Source: Pirellulales bacterium (GTDB lineage: Bacteria; Planctomycetota; Planctomycetia; Pirellulales; UBA1268). Taken from it: DNA of 64,000 bases. Both the position numbers and the translations under genes were made by a program. Below, in pieces: positions 1 through 8,999 of this stretch. Positions within the stretch are counted from its first letter, which is position 1; every line of letters begins with the position of its first letter. Under the pieces are notes generated by a model. It saw only the letters and a list, made by a program, of their open reading frames with translations. It had not been told where the DNA came from and ran no database searches. The stretch covers positions 96,443 to 160,442 of the forward strand of contig JAGYJY010000010.1 in the NCBI GenBank assembly GCA_018401745.1, in the 5' to 3' direction.

Positions 1-55
1 GAAATTCGCGCGGCAGTTTTGCTGCAACCTCTGCTGCTGTCGCCTCGGCCAGCAT

Positions 56-1210
56 CTACTCGCCCGACCGCTCCTCGGTGGAGGCGAGATTCTCTGGCGT
101 GAACGGATCCTCGCCGTCCTCAATGGCTGTCAGCACCCGCATCACGATCGCGGTCACGGGATCGCGTTCGAGGCCGATCTCGCGATTGATTGTGCCGTGG
201 GTTTTCCCTGCCGCCGCAACGACCGCGGCCTGCCCGCCGGCGGCTCGCACGGCGTCGGCCAGCCGCTCTGACTGCCGCCGCGAGTCGTCGCGACTGGCCA
301 CGTGGAAGATCAGAAAGCGAGGCAGGTCGGCAGCAGACTTCGCCTGCACGACAGGCGAGGCGTCGTTCCATCCCTCTTCCGCGTCACCAAACGCCCCGCG
401 AAACATGGGCCCAGCCCGCAGGCCACCCAGCTCGTTGACCTGCCAGGCAATGTCGTAGCCAGCCCCATCCAGCAGGATCACGCTCGAGACGTCTGACGGT
501 GTGAGCCCCTCCGCGGCTAGGCGGCGGGTGTCGACACCGGCGAGCGCTGCCAGATGAGCCCCCGCACTGTGCCCCATCAGCGAGATCCGCTCGGGGTCTC
601 CACCGTAGTCTGCAATCTCTGCCTTCACCCAGGCCACCGCCCGGATCACGTCCTCAATGTGCACCGGATGCTGCACGGCCGGAGAGAGCCGGTAGTTGAT
701 GCTCACCAGCAGCCAGCCCCGCTCCACAAAGAAGCGGCCCTTCTCGGTCGCCTGCCCCTTGTCGCCCTGCCGCCAGCCGCCGCCGTGGATGAACACCATC
801 ACCGGCAGCCCGCGGGCGTCGGCCGGCGCGTAGATATCAAGGCTCCGCAGGGAATCGTCCGCTTCGTCGTAGGCGACATCCCGCGTGACCTTCAGCTGGC
901 CATCTGTCGGCGGTCGAGGAGCACCACGCAGTCGGGCGAGCTTCGCCCGCTGCTCATCCGTGAGGAGGTCGGCAAACGCTCGGCGAAAGGCTTCCGACCG
1001 CAGACGCCCCCGGTACTCCACCACCAGACGTCGCACCGCCGCCTGCTGCGACCCGCTGAGATCAAGGGCCTCAAGCCGCTCACGAAAAACCTGCTGCAGC
1101 TGCCCACCCTCGCTGCGAGCCGGGACCTCCGCGTCCGCATCGGCTGCACCGCATACCACTCCCGCACAGAGCACCAGAAGACAAAAAATCAATGGACGAA
1201 CGCATCGCAT
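56..1210 (-). CDS. Exported alpha/beta-hydrolase (esterase/lipase-like)
   Basis: The 384-residue protein opens with a hydrophobic signal peptide (about residues 5-22). A helical stretch of about 70 residues follows, then an alpha/beta-hydrolase fold. HGGGW (about 142-146) is the oxyanion-hole motif of the hormone-sensitive-lipase/BD-FAE type. GHSAGA (about 213-218) is the nucleophile elbow with the catalytic Ser. A late His in KTHGT is the likely triad base. The family hydrolyses short-chain esters, often acetyl groups on sugars; the substrate here is unknown. The gene stands alone, divergent from the methylase gene at 1347. Family is confident, substrate is not. Confidence 0.85.
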   Translation of the reverse strand: MRCVRPLIFCLLVLCAGVVCGAADADAEVPARSEGGQLQQVFRERLEALDLSGSQQAAVRRLVVEYRGRLRSEAFRRAFADLLTDEQRAKLARLRGAPRPPTDGQLKVTRDVAYDEADDSLRSLDIYAPADARGLPVMVFIHGGGWRQGDKGQATEKGRFFVERGWLLVSINYRLSPAVQHPVHIEDVIRAVAWVKAEIADYGGDPERISLMGHSAGAHLAALAGVDTRRLAAEGLTPSDVSSVILLDGAGYDIAWQVNELGGLRAGPMFRGAFGDAEEGWNDASPVVQAKSAADLPRFLIFHVASRDDSRRQSERLADAVRAAGGQAAVVAAAGKTHGTINREIGLERDPVTAIVMRVLTAIEDGEDPFTPENLASTEERSGE

Positions 1211-1346
1211 ATCACCCCTCCATACCGAAACGCCACGCGGACATCCATCGGCGGCCTGACCAGCAATCGAAACGCTGCTGACTCAGTTACTCTACACACA
1301 ACCCTCTCAAGCCTGGCAACCTCCGCGGCATGCGGGAGACGCATGA

Positions 1347-2421
1347 GTGATCAAATACATCGGATCAAAACGCACCCTGGTCCCGGCGATTCTTGAGCTG
1401 ATCCAGCGGGCTGGCGACTTCGGCAGTGTGCTCGATCTGTTCTCGGGAACATCGCGGGTTGGCCACGCCCTCAAGCGGGCGGGCTACCGCGTGCTGGCCA
1501 ACGACCACAACGCCTACGCCCACACCCTGGCGACCTGCTACGTGCAGGCCGACGCGGAGGAGGTGCTCGCTGATGCGGCGAAGCTCGTCGCCGAGTTCAA
1601 CACCCTGCCTGGTGAGGCGGGCTACTTCACCGACACCTTCTGTGTGCAGTCGCGATTCTTCCAGCCGAAGAACGGCGCACGCATCGACGCGATCCGCGAG
1701 GCGATTGCCGCCAAGGATCTCAAGCCCGAACTCGAGGCGGTGATGCTCGTCTCGCTGATGGAAGCGGCCGACCGCGTCGACTCCACGACCGGCCTGCAGA
1801 TGGCCTATCTCAAGTCGTGGGCCCCGCGGGCCTCAGGCGATCTCCAGCTGCGGGTGCCCGACGTGCTGCCGAGGGCGACGCAGGGCAAGGGCCGGGCCTT
1901 CTGCCTCGACGCCGTTCAGGCAGCCCGCGACCTCACCGCCGACGTGGCCTACCTCGACCCTCCCTACAACCAGCACTCCTATCTCGGCAACTACCACATC
2001 TGGGAGTCGCTTGTGCGGTGGGACAAGCCCGAGGTCTATGGCGTGGCCTGCAAGCGGGTCGATGTGCGCGAGCGGCGGAGCCCGTTCAACTCGCGGCCCC
2101 GCGTCGCCGCTGCGATGCGGCAGCTGCTGGAAAGCCTGCAGGCCCCCGGTCGTCGTCGTCTCCTTCAGCAACGAGGGCTACCTTGACCGCAGCGAAATGG
2201 AGGCGATGCTCGCGTCACTGTGGGGAGGCACGGGCAATGTCGTGACGATCGAGCACGACTTCAAGCGCTACGTCGGCGCCCAGATCGGCATCCACAACCC
2301 CCAGGGCAGACGGGTCGGCAGGGTCAGCCACCTGCGGAATAAGGAGTTTCTCTACGTCGTCGCCCAGGAAGACCTGAGCAGCCAGCTGGCCCCTGCCACG
2401 CCCGTTCGCCCACTCAGTTGA
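1347..2421 (+). pseudogene. D12-class DNA adenine methylase, frameshifted
   Basis: The first frame (GTG start) gives a class I SAM methyltransferase: KYIGSKR near the N-terminus, LDLFSGTSRVG as the SAM site and DPPYNQHSY as the N6-adenine catalytic motif (DPPY type). Near 2142-2149 (a run of five C) the frame breaks. Continuation VVVSFSNEGYL through to the stop at 2421 is in the frame one base over, so the intact protein would be about 357 residues. The break is at a homopolymer, so a sequencing error is as likely as a real mutation. No restriction enzyme gene is adjacent, so it looks like an orphan (Dam-like) methylase. Its 3' end overlaps the convergent CvpA-like gene by 8 bp. Confidence 0.8.
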
Positions 2422-3223
2422 CGGAGCCCGGCGTCGCCACACCGCTGGGCGTTGACGACTCGGAAGCCGGTGGCAGGCCGCCCTCGGGCAGCGTCGGCAG
2501 GAAGCCGCCGGGAGTCGCCGACGGCCCGCCTTGCTCGCCGTCTGCACCGGCCTCGTCAACCCCAGGCCGTGGGCCCTCGCCCTCGTCGCTGGTCTCGCCA
2601 TCGCCCTCACCACCAGCTGCTTTCTCCGGCTCAGGCACCGGCAGCGGCTCGATCCACAGTCCCAGGCGATACCGTTCGAGCAGCTCCTTGGCCAGGCTGT
2701 TGGACACACCGGCGACGTTGGCGAGCATCGCCTCGCCGACGCGAAACTCCACCTCCTCAGGCTGAAAGCGATAGTCCGCGGGAACGTCCCTCGCTTCTTG
2801 GCAGGTTCCCATCGACCAGGCGATGTGCACCGTGGCAGCCACCACCACACCGGCAAGCACGCCAGCCAGCGAGCCGAGGAGCCCATCGGTGATCAGCGAA
2901 AGACGCACCGCCGACTCACGAATGAACGCCTGCATTGCTCCCACCGTGGCCGCAGCTCCGGCCAGGAAGACCAGCAGAAAGGCGGCCACGGTGGCATAGC
3001 CCTGTGGCACCTCGAGCTTGACGAGCATGCCCGCTCCCCATCCACACAGCGCCAGCGCCGCATCGAGCGAGAGCAGCAGCCCAAAGCCGAGGAGCGTGGT
3101 GCGAAAGCCCCCGAGCTTGATGCCCGTGCCGGCGAGCACCAGCACACAGAGGGCCACGGCTGGATCGTCGAGCCGCTGCACGATCGAGCTCTCTGCCAGC
3201 ATTGCCAAACTTCCTGCAAGCAT
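2414..3223 (-). CDS. CvpA-like multi-span membrane protein
   Basis: The 269-residue protein has four or five hydrophobic segments within the first 150 residues and a hydrophilic tail rich in Pro, Gly, Glu and Asp. The arrangement, with a glycine-rich segment followed by an amphipathic stretch and another helix (LLGSLAGVLAGVVV), resembles the CvpA/colicin V production family. It lies 8 bp downstream of the GspE/PilB-like gene on the same strand, so the two are probably co-transcribed and may be partners at the membrane. CvpA membership is inferred from topology, not from a diagnostic motif. Confidence 0.5.
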   Translation of the reverse strand: MLAGSLAMLAESSIVQRLDDPAVALCVLVLAGTGIKLGGFRTTLLGFGLLLSLDAALALCGWGAGMLVKLEVPQGYATVAAFLLVFLAGAAATVGAMQAFIRESAVRLSLITDGLLGSLAGVLAGVVVAATVHIAWSMGTCQEARDVPADYRFQPEEVEFRVGEAMLANVAGVSNSLAKELLERYRLGLWIEPLPVPEPEKAAGGEGDGETSDEGEGPRPGVDEAGADGEQGGPSATPGGFLPTLPEGGLPPASESSTPSGVATPGSVN

Positions 3224-3231
3224 CGTCAGCC

Positions 3232-4851
3232 TCAGTTGGTCACCCGTGTCACCTCATCGAGCGTGGTCACGCCCGCGATCACCTTCCGCAACCCGTCGAG
3301 CCGTAGGCTCTTCATCCCCGCCTTGCGGGCTGAGCCGCGGATCGCCTCGATCGATGGCTGCCCCACGAGCAGGCTTCGCACCTCTGGGCCGATCTCGAGC
3401 AGCTCGTAGATGCCAGTCCGACCTTTGAAACCAACCCCGAAACACTCCTTGCAGCCCTTCTCTCGATAAAACACCGGCGGCTTTTCGAAGCGAATCCCGA
3501 GCGTCTTGAGCAGCTCCGGCTGCGGCTCGTAAGGCTCCCGACACTTCGGGCAGAGCACCCGCACCAGCCGCTGGGCGAGCACGGCGGTCAACGCCGACTG
3601 GATCAGGCTCGCCTCGATCCCGATGTCGAGCAGACGGGTGATCGTGGTGGGGGCGTCGTTGGCATGCAGGGTTGTAAACACGAAGTGGCCGGTCAGCGCC
3701 GCCTGCATGGCGATCTCGGCGGTTTCTTTGTCGCGAATCTCACCGACAAGGATCACGTCGGGGTCCTGCCGCAACGCCGAGCGGAGAATCTTGGCAAAGG
3801 TCAGTTCGGCCGCCACGTTGACCGCCGTCTGGGAGACGTTGTCGAGCCGATACTCGATCGGATCCTCGATCGTCATGATGTTGCGGGTGAGCGAATCGAT
3901 CTCGGAGAGGGCCGAGTAGAGCGTGGTTGTTTTGCCGGCTCCGGTCGGCCCACAGACGATCAGCATGCCATGCGGCCGGTGGATCAGAGTCCGCATCGCC
4001 TCGAGCATCGCCGGTGCCATGCCCAGGCCCGTCAGGCCACCCTGCACGATGCCCCCGTCGGCGTCGAGCAGCCGCAGGGCGATCTTCTCGCCGAAGTTCG
4101 TCGGCCCCGACGCCGCCCGCACATCAAACGTGCGAGCCTGGTAGCGAGCAGAAAAGGTGCCATCCTGCGGTCGCCGCCGCTCGGCGATGTCCATGTCGGC
4201 GAGCACCTTCACCGCCGAAACCGCCGGCCGGCCCTCGTCGCCGGTCAGGGTGGAGACAGTCTGCAAGATGCCGTCGACGCGAAAACGCACCCCAAACTCG
4301 TCTCCTTTTTTAGGTTCGATGTGGATATCAGTGGCCCGCATGTGAATCGCCGACTCAAAGATTTCGCGAATCGTGGCCACCGCCTTGGAGACCTCGCGAT
4401 CGGAGGCATTGCTGCCGTCGAGCGACGTGCCGTCTTTCTTCAAGAGCTCCACATAGGCGACGCCATCGCTGACCACCGCCGCCCCGCCACTGGATCGCGA
4501 CCACCGCAGCGCTCCCTTCAGGCTGCGGCCCTGGTCGCGCCAAAACTCCCTGGTGAAGAGCTTCAGGAGGAGCCGCTCCGATTCCATCGCCTTGTTGTCG
4601 CGATAGAGCAGATAGCCGATGCCCCCCACACTCCACAGCAGCAACAGGAGGGGCATGACCGTGGGGCCGGCTCGCAGCAGTGCCAGCAGCGAGATCATGC
4701 CGGTCACGACAGCGGCAAAACTCCACCGCTGCGGCTGGCCGAGCACAGCCGCCGCATCCCTCTGCACCCACACGCAGCCCGCGGCCCAGGCAACGGTCAG
4801 CACCGTGCCGATCAGCAGCCAAACGATGAACCAGATCGAGGGTTCCGCCAT
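3232..4851 (-). CDS. GspE/PilB-type secretion or pilus-assembly ATPase with membrane N-terminus
   Basis: The 539-residue protein has the full C-terminal half of type II secretion/type IV pilus ATPases. Features are THDIHIEP-like MRATDIHIEP (about 173-180), Walker A GPTGAGKT (about 301-308), Asp box, Walker B DVILVGEIRD (about 365-374), the His box, and a four-Cys zinc motif (CPKC near 434, CKEC near 467). The first 85 residues contain three predicted transmembrane segments in place of the usual soluble GSPII_E_N/MshEN domain, which is odd for this family. It would power assembly of pseudopilins such as the DUF1559 proteins elsewhere in the window (inference). It is followed at once by the CvpA-like gene. 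Confidence 0.88.
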   Translation of the reverse strand: MAEPSIWFIVWLLIGTVLTVAWAAGCVWVQRDAAAVLGQPQRWSFAAVVTGMISLLALLRAGPTVMPLLLLLWSVGGIGYLLYRDNKAMESERLLLKLFTREFWRDQGRSLKGALRWSRSSGGAAVVSDGVAYVELLKKDGTSLDGSNASDREVSKAVATIREIFESAIHMRATDIHIEPKKGDEFGVRFRVDGILQTVSTLTGDEGRPAVSAVKVLADMDIAERRRPQDGTFSARYQARTFDVRAASGPTNFGEKIALRLLDADGGIVQGGLTGLGMAPAMLEAMRTLIHRPHGMLIVCGPTGAGKTTTLYSALSEIDSLTRNIMTIEDPIEYRLDNVSQTAVNVAAELTFAKILRSALRQDPDVILVGEIRDKETAEIAMQAALTGHFVFTTLHANDAPTTITRLLDIGIEASLIQSALTAVLAQRLVRVLCPKCREPYEPQPELLKTLGIRFEKPPVFYREKGCKECFGVGFKGRTGIYELLEIGPEVRSLLVGQPSIEAIRGSARKAGMKSLRLDGLRKVIAGVTTLDEVTRVTN

Positions 4852-4946
4852 CAGACCTCCCGCTCCACACTCGCTCCGCGGCGGATCGTGGCGGTGCCAC
4901 GTCGCGTTTCAGAGAACCTCTTTGGAATCTGCTGTGTATCCTGGAA

Positions 4947-6500
4947 ATGTTCTCAGGCAGGATGAACCACAAGCGCACCGGTGCTATGACGACTATCCAG
5001 CATACCGCAGCCTCCACCTCGCACGAGACCGGGAAAAAACCGCCCGCGGAGGCAGCGTCGCATCGCGGGGCAGCTCCCAAGCGGCAGTTTCTCCTCGATG
5101 CAGCGGCCCACGTGGCAGACACAGGCCACCGCACCTTCGTCAACTCGGCCCTCGGCGGCTACTACAAGAGTCGCGACGCCCAGAAGGCCCGCTACCGCGA
5201 CTGGGAGCATGCTCGGGATGCCGCCAGCCTGGCGAAATGGACGGCCGTCAACCGGCTCGACGAGCTGCTTGAGCAGTTCACCAGCCGCTTTGAGGCCCAT
5301 GGCGGCACCGTGCACTGGGCGGCCAACGCCGAGGAAGCCCGCAGCATCATCCTCGGCCTTGTGCGGAAAGCCGATGCCAAGGCGATCATCAAGAGCAAGT
5401 GCATGACCAGCGAGGAGATCCACCTCAACGCAGCTCTTGAGGAAGAGGGCTATGGCGTGGTGGAGAGCGACCTCGGCGAGTTCATCCAGCAGCTTCGCGG
5501 TGAGCCGCCCTACCACTTCGTCTTTCCCTGCATGCACGTCCGCCGCGACGAGATCAGCACGCTCTTCCACGACAATCTTGGCAGCGAGCCCACCGACAGC
5601 CCAGAGGAGCTGACGATGATCGCCCGCCGCCACATGCGTCAGCTCTACGTCAACGCCGACGTGGGCATCACCGGCGCTAACTTCCTCGTCGCCGAAACCG
5701 GCCAGATTTCGATCACGGAAAACGAGGGCAATGCCCGGCTGACCGCTGCACTTCCGAAGATGCACATCGCACTGGCTGGCATTGAAAAGGTGGTGGCCAA
5801 CCTCGACGACCTCTCGGTGCTCCTGCCGATGCTCGCCACGGCCGGGGCCGGCCAGCCGATGACCTGCTACAACACGCTCTACTCCGGTCCCCGGCGGGAA
5901 GGGGAGTGCGACGGGCCGGAGGAGATGCACCTGGTGCTCCTCGACAATGCCCGCACGGCGCTTCTGGCCGATGCCGAGCAGCGGGACGCCCTGCAGTGCA
6001 TTCGCTGCGGTGCCTGCCTGAACGTCTGCCCGATCTTCAAGAACGTCGGCGGCTTCACCTACGGCACGACCTATCAGGGGCCGATCGGCTCGGTGATCAC
6101 GCCGCATCTCCGCGGCCTCGCCGATTGGAATCATCTCTCGGGGGCAAGCTCGCTCTGCGGTGCCTGCAGCGATGCCTGTCCGGTGCGGATCGACATCCAT
6201 CATCACCTGCTGCACAACCGACGCAATGCGGCCCGGACCGCACCGAACTGGCTTGAGAAAATCGGCCATCGGCTGTTTGTCGTCGTGGCCAGCCGCCCCT
6301 GGCTGTTTCGCATCGCTGGCTGGATCGCCCGCCACACGATGGGCCTGGCCCGCCGACTGAAGCCCCCCTTGGTTCGCGAGTGGCTTGCCAGCCGCGACCT
6401 GCCCTCGCCACCAGCCGAGAGCTTCCGTACGGCCTGGCGACGTCGACAGCAGGCAGCAGCAGGTGCCGCATCGTCCCATCGTTCCCAGCCGAGGCCATGA
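4947..6500 (+). CDS. lutB: LutB-like lactate utilization iron-sulfur protein
   Basis: The 517-residue protein has an N-terminal LUD domain followed by two 4Fe-4S cluster motifs: CIRCGACLNVCP and LCGACSDACPV, the arrangement of LutB/YkgF. LutABC oxidises L-lactate to pyruvate in the cytoplasm; LutA is not in this window. Three in-frame ATGs (4947, 4962, 4986) compete as start; the shortest gives about 504 residues, closer to the usual length. The stop TGA overlaps the ATG of lutC (ATGA at 6497), so the two are translationally coupled. Confidence 0.9.
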   Translation: MFSGRMNHKRTGAMTTIQHTAASTSHETGKKPPAEAASHRGAAPKRQFLLDAAAHVADTGHRTFVNSALGGYYKSRDAQKARYRDWEHARDAASLAKWTAVNRLDELLEQFTSRFEAHGGTVHWAANAEEARSIILGLVRKADAKAIIKSKCMTSEEIHLNAALEEEGYGVVESDLGEFIQQLRGEPPYHFVFPCMHVRRDEISTLFHDNLGSEPTDSPEELTMIARRHMRQLYVNADVGITGANFLVAETGQISITENEGNARLTAALPKMHIALAGIEKVVANLDDLSVLLPMLATAGAGQPMTCYNTLYSGPRREGECDGPEEMHLVLLDNARTALLADAEQRDALQCIRCGACLNVCPIFKNVGGFTYGTTYQGPIGSVITPHLRGLADWNHLSGASSLCGACSDACPVRIDIHHHLLHNRRNAARTAPNWLEKIGHRLFVVVASRPWLFRIAGWIARHTMGLARRLKPPLVREWLASRDLPSPPAESFRTAWRRRQQAAAGAASSHRSQPRP

Positions 6501-7285
6501 TGACAGACGAGCCTGCGACGACCGCCAGCCCCGCAGCCCGCTCCTCCCGCGCTGTGATCCTCGCCCGCATCCGCGAGGCACTGCGAGTGCCGGCTCCACC
6601 GCCGCATATGCTCGATCGGCAGCTGGTCACGGCTGCTGAGCCCCCGACAGCGTCGCAGCCCGATCGCGGAAGCGGCTTTCCGACGCTCTCGGTTTTGCCA
6701 GCGGAGGCCGGCCGCCCCTGGCTGCCCGATGGAGGGGCCACGCCTGAGGAAAGGCTCGCCCTGCTCACCGACAACCTGGAAAAGCTGCGGGCCGTGGTGC
6801 ACCGCTGTGGCTCGGCGGACGAGGCGGGCAGCGTCGTGGCCGAGCTTGCCCGCAGCAACAGCTGGCAGCGGGTTGCCTTTCACCACGACCCGCTCATCGA
6901 GCCCCTCGTGCCGCAGCTGCCCTGCGAGGTGGTTGAGGTCGACGGTGCCGACGGCAGCGACAAACACCGACTCGAAGCCTGCGATGCGGGCATCTCGTCG
7001 TGCGAACTGCTCGTCGCCCAGACCGGTTCGATCCTCGTCAGCAGCCGGCTCTCCGGAGGCCGGGGGCTTTCGATCCTGCCGCATGTGCATGTGGTGGTGG
7101 CCCACACCAGCCAGATTTTTGGCACCCTCGGCGACGCCTTGGAAGCGACCAAGGCGCGGCATGGTGGCCAGCTGCCGAGCATGCTCTCCTTCATCACCGG
7201 CCCCAGCCGCACCGGCGACATCGAGCGGATCCTTGTGCTCGGTGCCCACGGGCCCAAAGAGCTCCATGTGATCCTCATTGGCTAA
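6497..7285 (+). CDS. lutC: LutC-like LUD-domain protein
   Basis: From the ATG that overlaps the lutB stop (ATGA) the protein is 262 residues, matching LutC/YkgG length; an in-frame ATG upstream at 6380 would only add sequence overlapping lutB. The LUD domain is recognisable from the conserved SSCELLVAQTGSIL segment and the later LPHVHVVV and GPSRTGDIE segments. It works with LutB in lactate oxidation. The pairing with LutB and the end motif GPSRTxDIE make the call firm. Confidence 0.9.
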   Translation: MMTDEPATTASPAARSSRAVILARIREALRVPAPPPHMLDRQLVTAAEPPTASQPDRGSGFPTLSVLPAEAGRPWLPDGGATPEERLALLTDNLEKLRAVVHRCGSADEAGSVVAELARSNSWQRVAFHHDPLIEPLVPQLPCEVVEVDGADGSDKHRLEACDAGISSCELLVAQTGSILVSSRLSGGRGLSILPHVHVVVAHTSQIFGTLGDALEATKARHGGQLPSMLSFITGPSRTGDIERILVLGAHGPKELHVILIG

Positions 7286-7294
7286 GAACCCTCC

Positions 7295-7762
7295 ATGAAC
7301 TACTGGCTGATCAAGAGCGAGCCCTCGAGTTTCTCGATCCAGGACCTCGCCAAAGCGACCAAGAAGACCACCTGCTGGGATGGCGTTCGCAACTACCAGG
7401 CCCGCAACTTCATGCAGAGCATGAAGAAGGGCGACCGCTGCATCTACTACCACTCCAACGCGGCCCCCCCGGCGGCAGTCGGTGTGGCCGAGGTGGTCAG
7501 GGAGGCCTACCCCGACCGCTCCGCTCTCGATCCCACCAGCCACTATCACGATCCCAAGGCCAGTGAAGAGAAGCCCATCTGGGCCATGGTCGATGTGAAA
7601 CTCGTTGCAATCTTTCCCCGCGAAGTCTCCCTCGAAGAGCTCCGCGGGGTGAAGGCCCTCGCCGGCATGGAGCTGCTCCGCAAGGGCAGCCGGCTCTCGG
7701 TGTTGCCGATCACGGCAGCCGAGTTTCGCACCATCGAAAAGCTGGCCGCGAAGACGCCATAA
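7295..7762 (+). CDS. EVE-domain protein (PUA-like fold)
   Basis: The 155-residue protein is a single EVE domain (formerly DUF55): MNYWLIKSEPSSFS at the N-terminus, TCWDGVRNYQARN, and a KGDRCIYYHSN segment. EVE domains have the PUA fold and bind modified bases in DNA or RNA; eukaryotic thymocyte nuclear protein 1 belongs here. It starts 9 bp after lutC, so it is probably in the same transcript, though no functional tie is obvious. The start is fixed by the family's conserved N-terminus. Confidence 0.9.
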   Translation: MNYWLIKSEPSSFSIQDLAKATKKTTCWDGVRNYQARNFMQSMKKGDRCIYYHSNAAPPAAVGVAEVVREAYPDRSALDPTSHYHDPKASEEKPIWAMVDVKLVAIFPREVSLEELRGVKALAGMELLRKGSRLSVLPITAAEFRTIEKLAAKTP

Positions 7763-7769
7763 TGCAGCT

Positions 7770-8999
7770 ATGCCCTGCCGTCTCGACCCACCGCCCCCCC
7801 TGCCCCAGCCTGCGACTGCCCTGCCGGCTGCCCTGGGCTGGATCGATAGTGCCCTCGACCGGCTCGATGCCGACGGGCTGAGGCGACAGATTCGTATCCG
7901 CAGTGGCCGGCAGGGCCGGGAAGTGGAGCTTGACGGCCGGCGGCTGCTCAACTTCGGCTCCAACGACTACCTCGGACTTGCGGGTGATGTGCGGCTCACC
8001 CGGGCCTGCTCCAAAGGCAGCTGCGCCGAGGGCTTTGGCGCGGGAGCGAGCCCCTTGGTCAGCGGTCAGTCGCAGGCGCATCGTAGCCTGGAGCGAGGAA
8101 TCGCCACGCTGCTGGCAGTCGACGCCGCTCTCACCTTCCCCAGCGGCTTTGCGGCCAACGCCGCCACGATTCCTGCGGTGGTCGGTGACGGTGATCTGAT
8201 CGCCAGCGACGCGCGAAACCACGCCAGCATCATCGATGGCTGCCGGCTCTCGAAAGCCCGCCTGATCGTCTATCCCCACCGCGATGTCGCAGCCCTCGAA
8301 GCGCGGCTGACCGCAGCAGGCCCGGCTCGCCGCATCCTGATTGTCACCGACAGTCTGTTTTCGATGGATGGCACGATCGCCCCGCTGGCCGACCTCTGTG
8401 ATGTGGCTGCACGGCATGCTGCCATGCTGATGGTCGATGAGGCCCACGCCACAGGCGTCTTCGGCGAGCGGGGTAGCGGCCTGGTCGAGGCGAGCGGCTG
8501 CAGCGATGGCGTGCACATTCGCGTCGGCACGCTCTCCAAAGCGCTCGGCACGGCCGGGGGCTTCGTGGCGGGCCATGCCTCGCTCGTCAGCTGGCTTGCC
8601 CACGCGGCCCGCGGCTGGGTGTTTTCCACCGCACACCCACCGGGCGTTGCCGCTGCGGCCACCCGTGCGGTTGAGCTTCTGGCTGAGGAACCGTTTCGCC
8701 GCCGCGAGCTGCTGGCAAAAGCTGCAGCCTTTCGCGAGCGAATCGCCACGACCGGACAGGCCACACACCGTCGCATCGCCAGCGATCTCACCAGCCAGAT
8801 TCTGCCCGTGATCGTCGGTGAGCCAGGCCGGGCAGTCGCCGCGGCCGAGCGACTGCTCGACGCAGGCTTCTTCGTGCCGGCGATCCGGCCGCCGAGTGTG
8901 CCTGACGGGGCGAGCCTGCTGCGGATCAGCCTCGCCTGGCACCACACCGACGATGACCTCGTCAGGCTCGCCGACACCCTGCAGACGGTGCTGGCATGA
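7770..8999 (+). CDS. 8-amino-7-oxononanoate synthase-like PLP enzyme
   Basis: The 409-residue protein is an alpha-oxoamine synthase of PLP fold type I. Visible motifs: NFGSNDYLGLA near the N-terminus, GAGASPLVSGQSQAHRSLE, DEAHATGVFG with the cofactor-contacting Asp, and TLSKALGTAGGF carrying the Schiff-base Lys. BioF condenses pimeloyl-ACP with alanine in biotin synthesis. No other biotin genes are adjacent (birA is 19 kb away), so another acyl-CoA/amino acid pair is possible. Its stop overlaps the next gene's ATG (ATGA at 8996). Confidence 0.85.
   Translation: MPCRLDPPPPLPQPATALPAALGWIDSALDRLDADGLRRQIRIRSGRQGREVELDGRRLLNFGSNDYLGLAGDVRLTRACSKGSCAEGFGAGASPLVSGQSQAHRSLERGIATLLAVDAALTFPSGFAANAATIPAVVGDGDLIASDARNHASIIDGCRLSKARLIVYPHRDVAALEARLTAAGPARRILIVTDSLFSMDGTIAPLADLCDVAARHAAMLMVDEAHATGVFGERGSGLVEASGCSDGVHIRVGTLSKALGTAGGFVAGHASLVSWLAHAARGWVFSTAHPPGVAAAATRAVELLAEEPFRRRELLAKAAAFRERIATTGQATHRRIASDLTSQILPVIVGEPGRAVAAAERLLDAGFFVPAIRPPSVPDGASLLRISLAWHHTDDDLVRLADTLQTVLA

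Noticed and set aside
4953..6599. 548-codon ORF antisense to lutB
   Set aside because: Shadow ORF; lutB has intact cluster motifs and coupled lutC.
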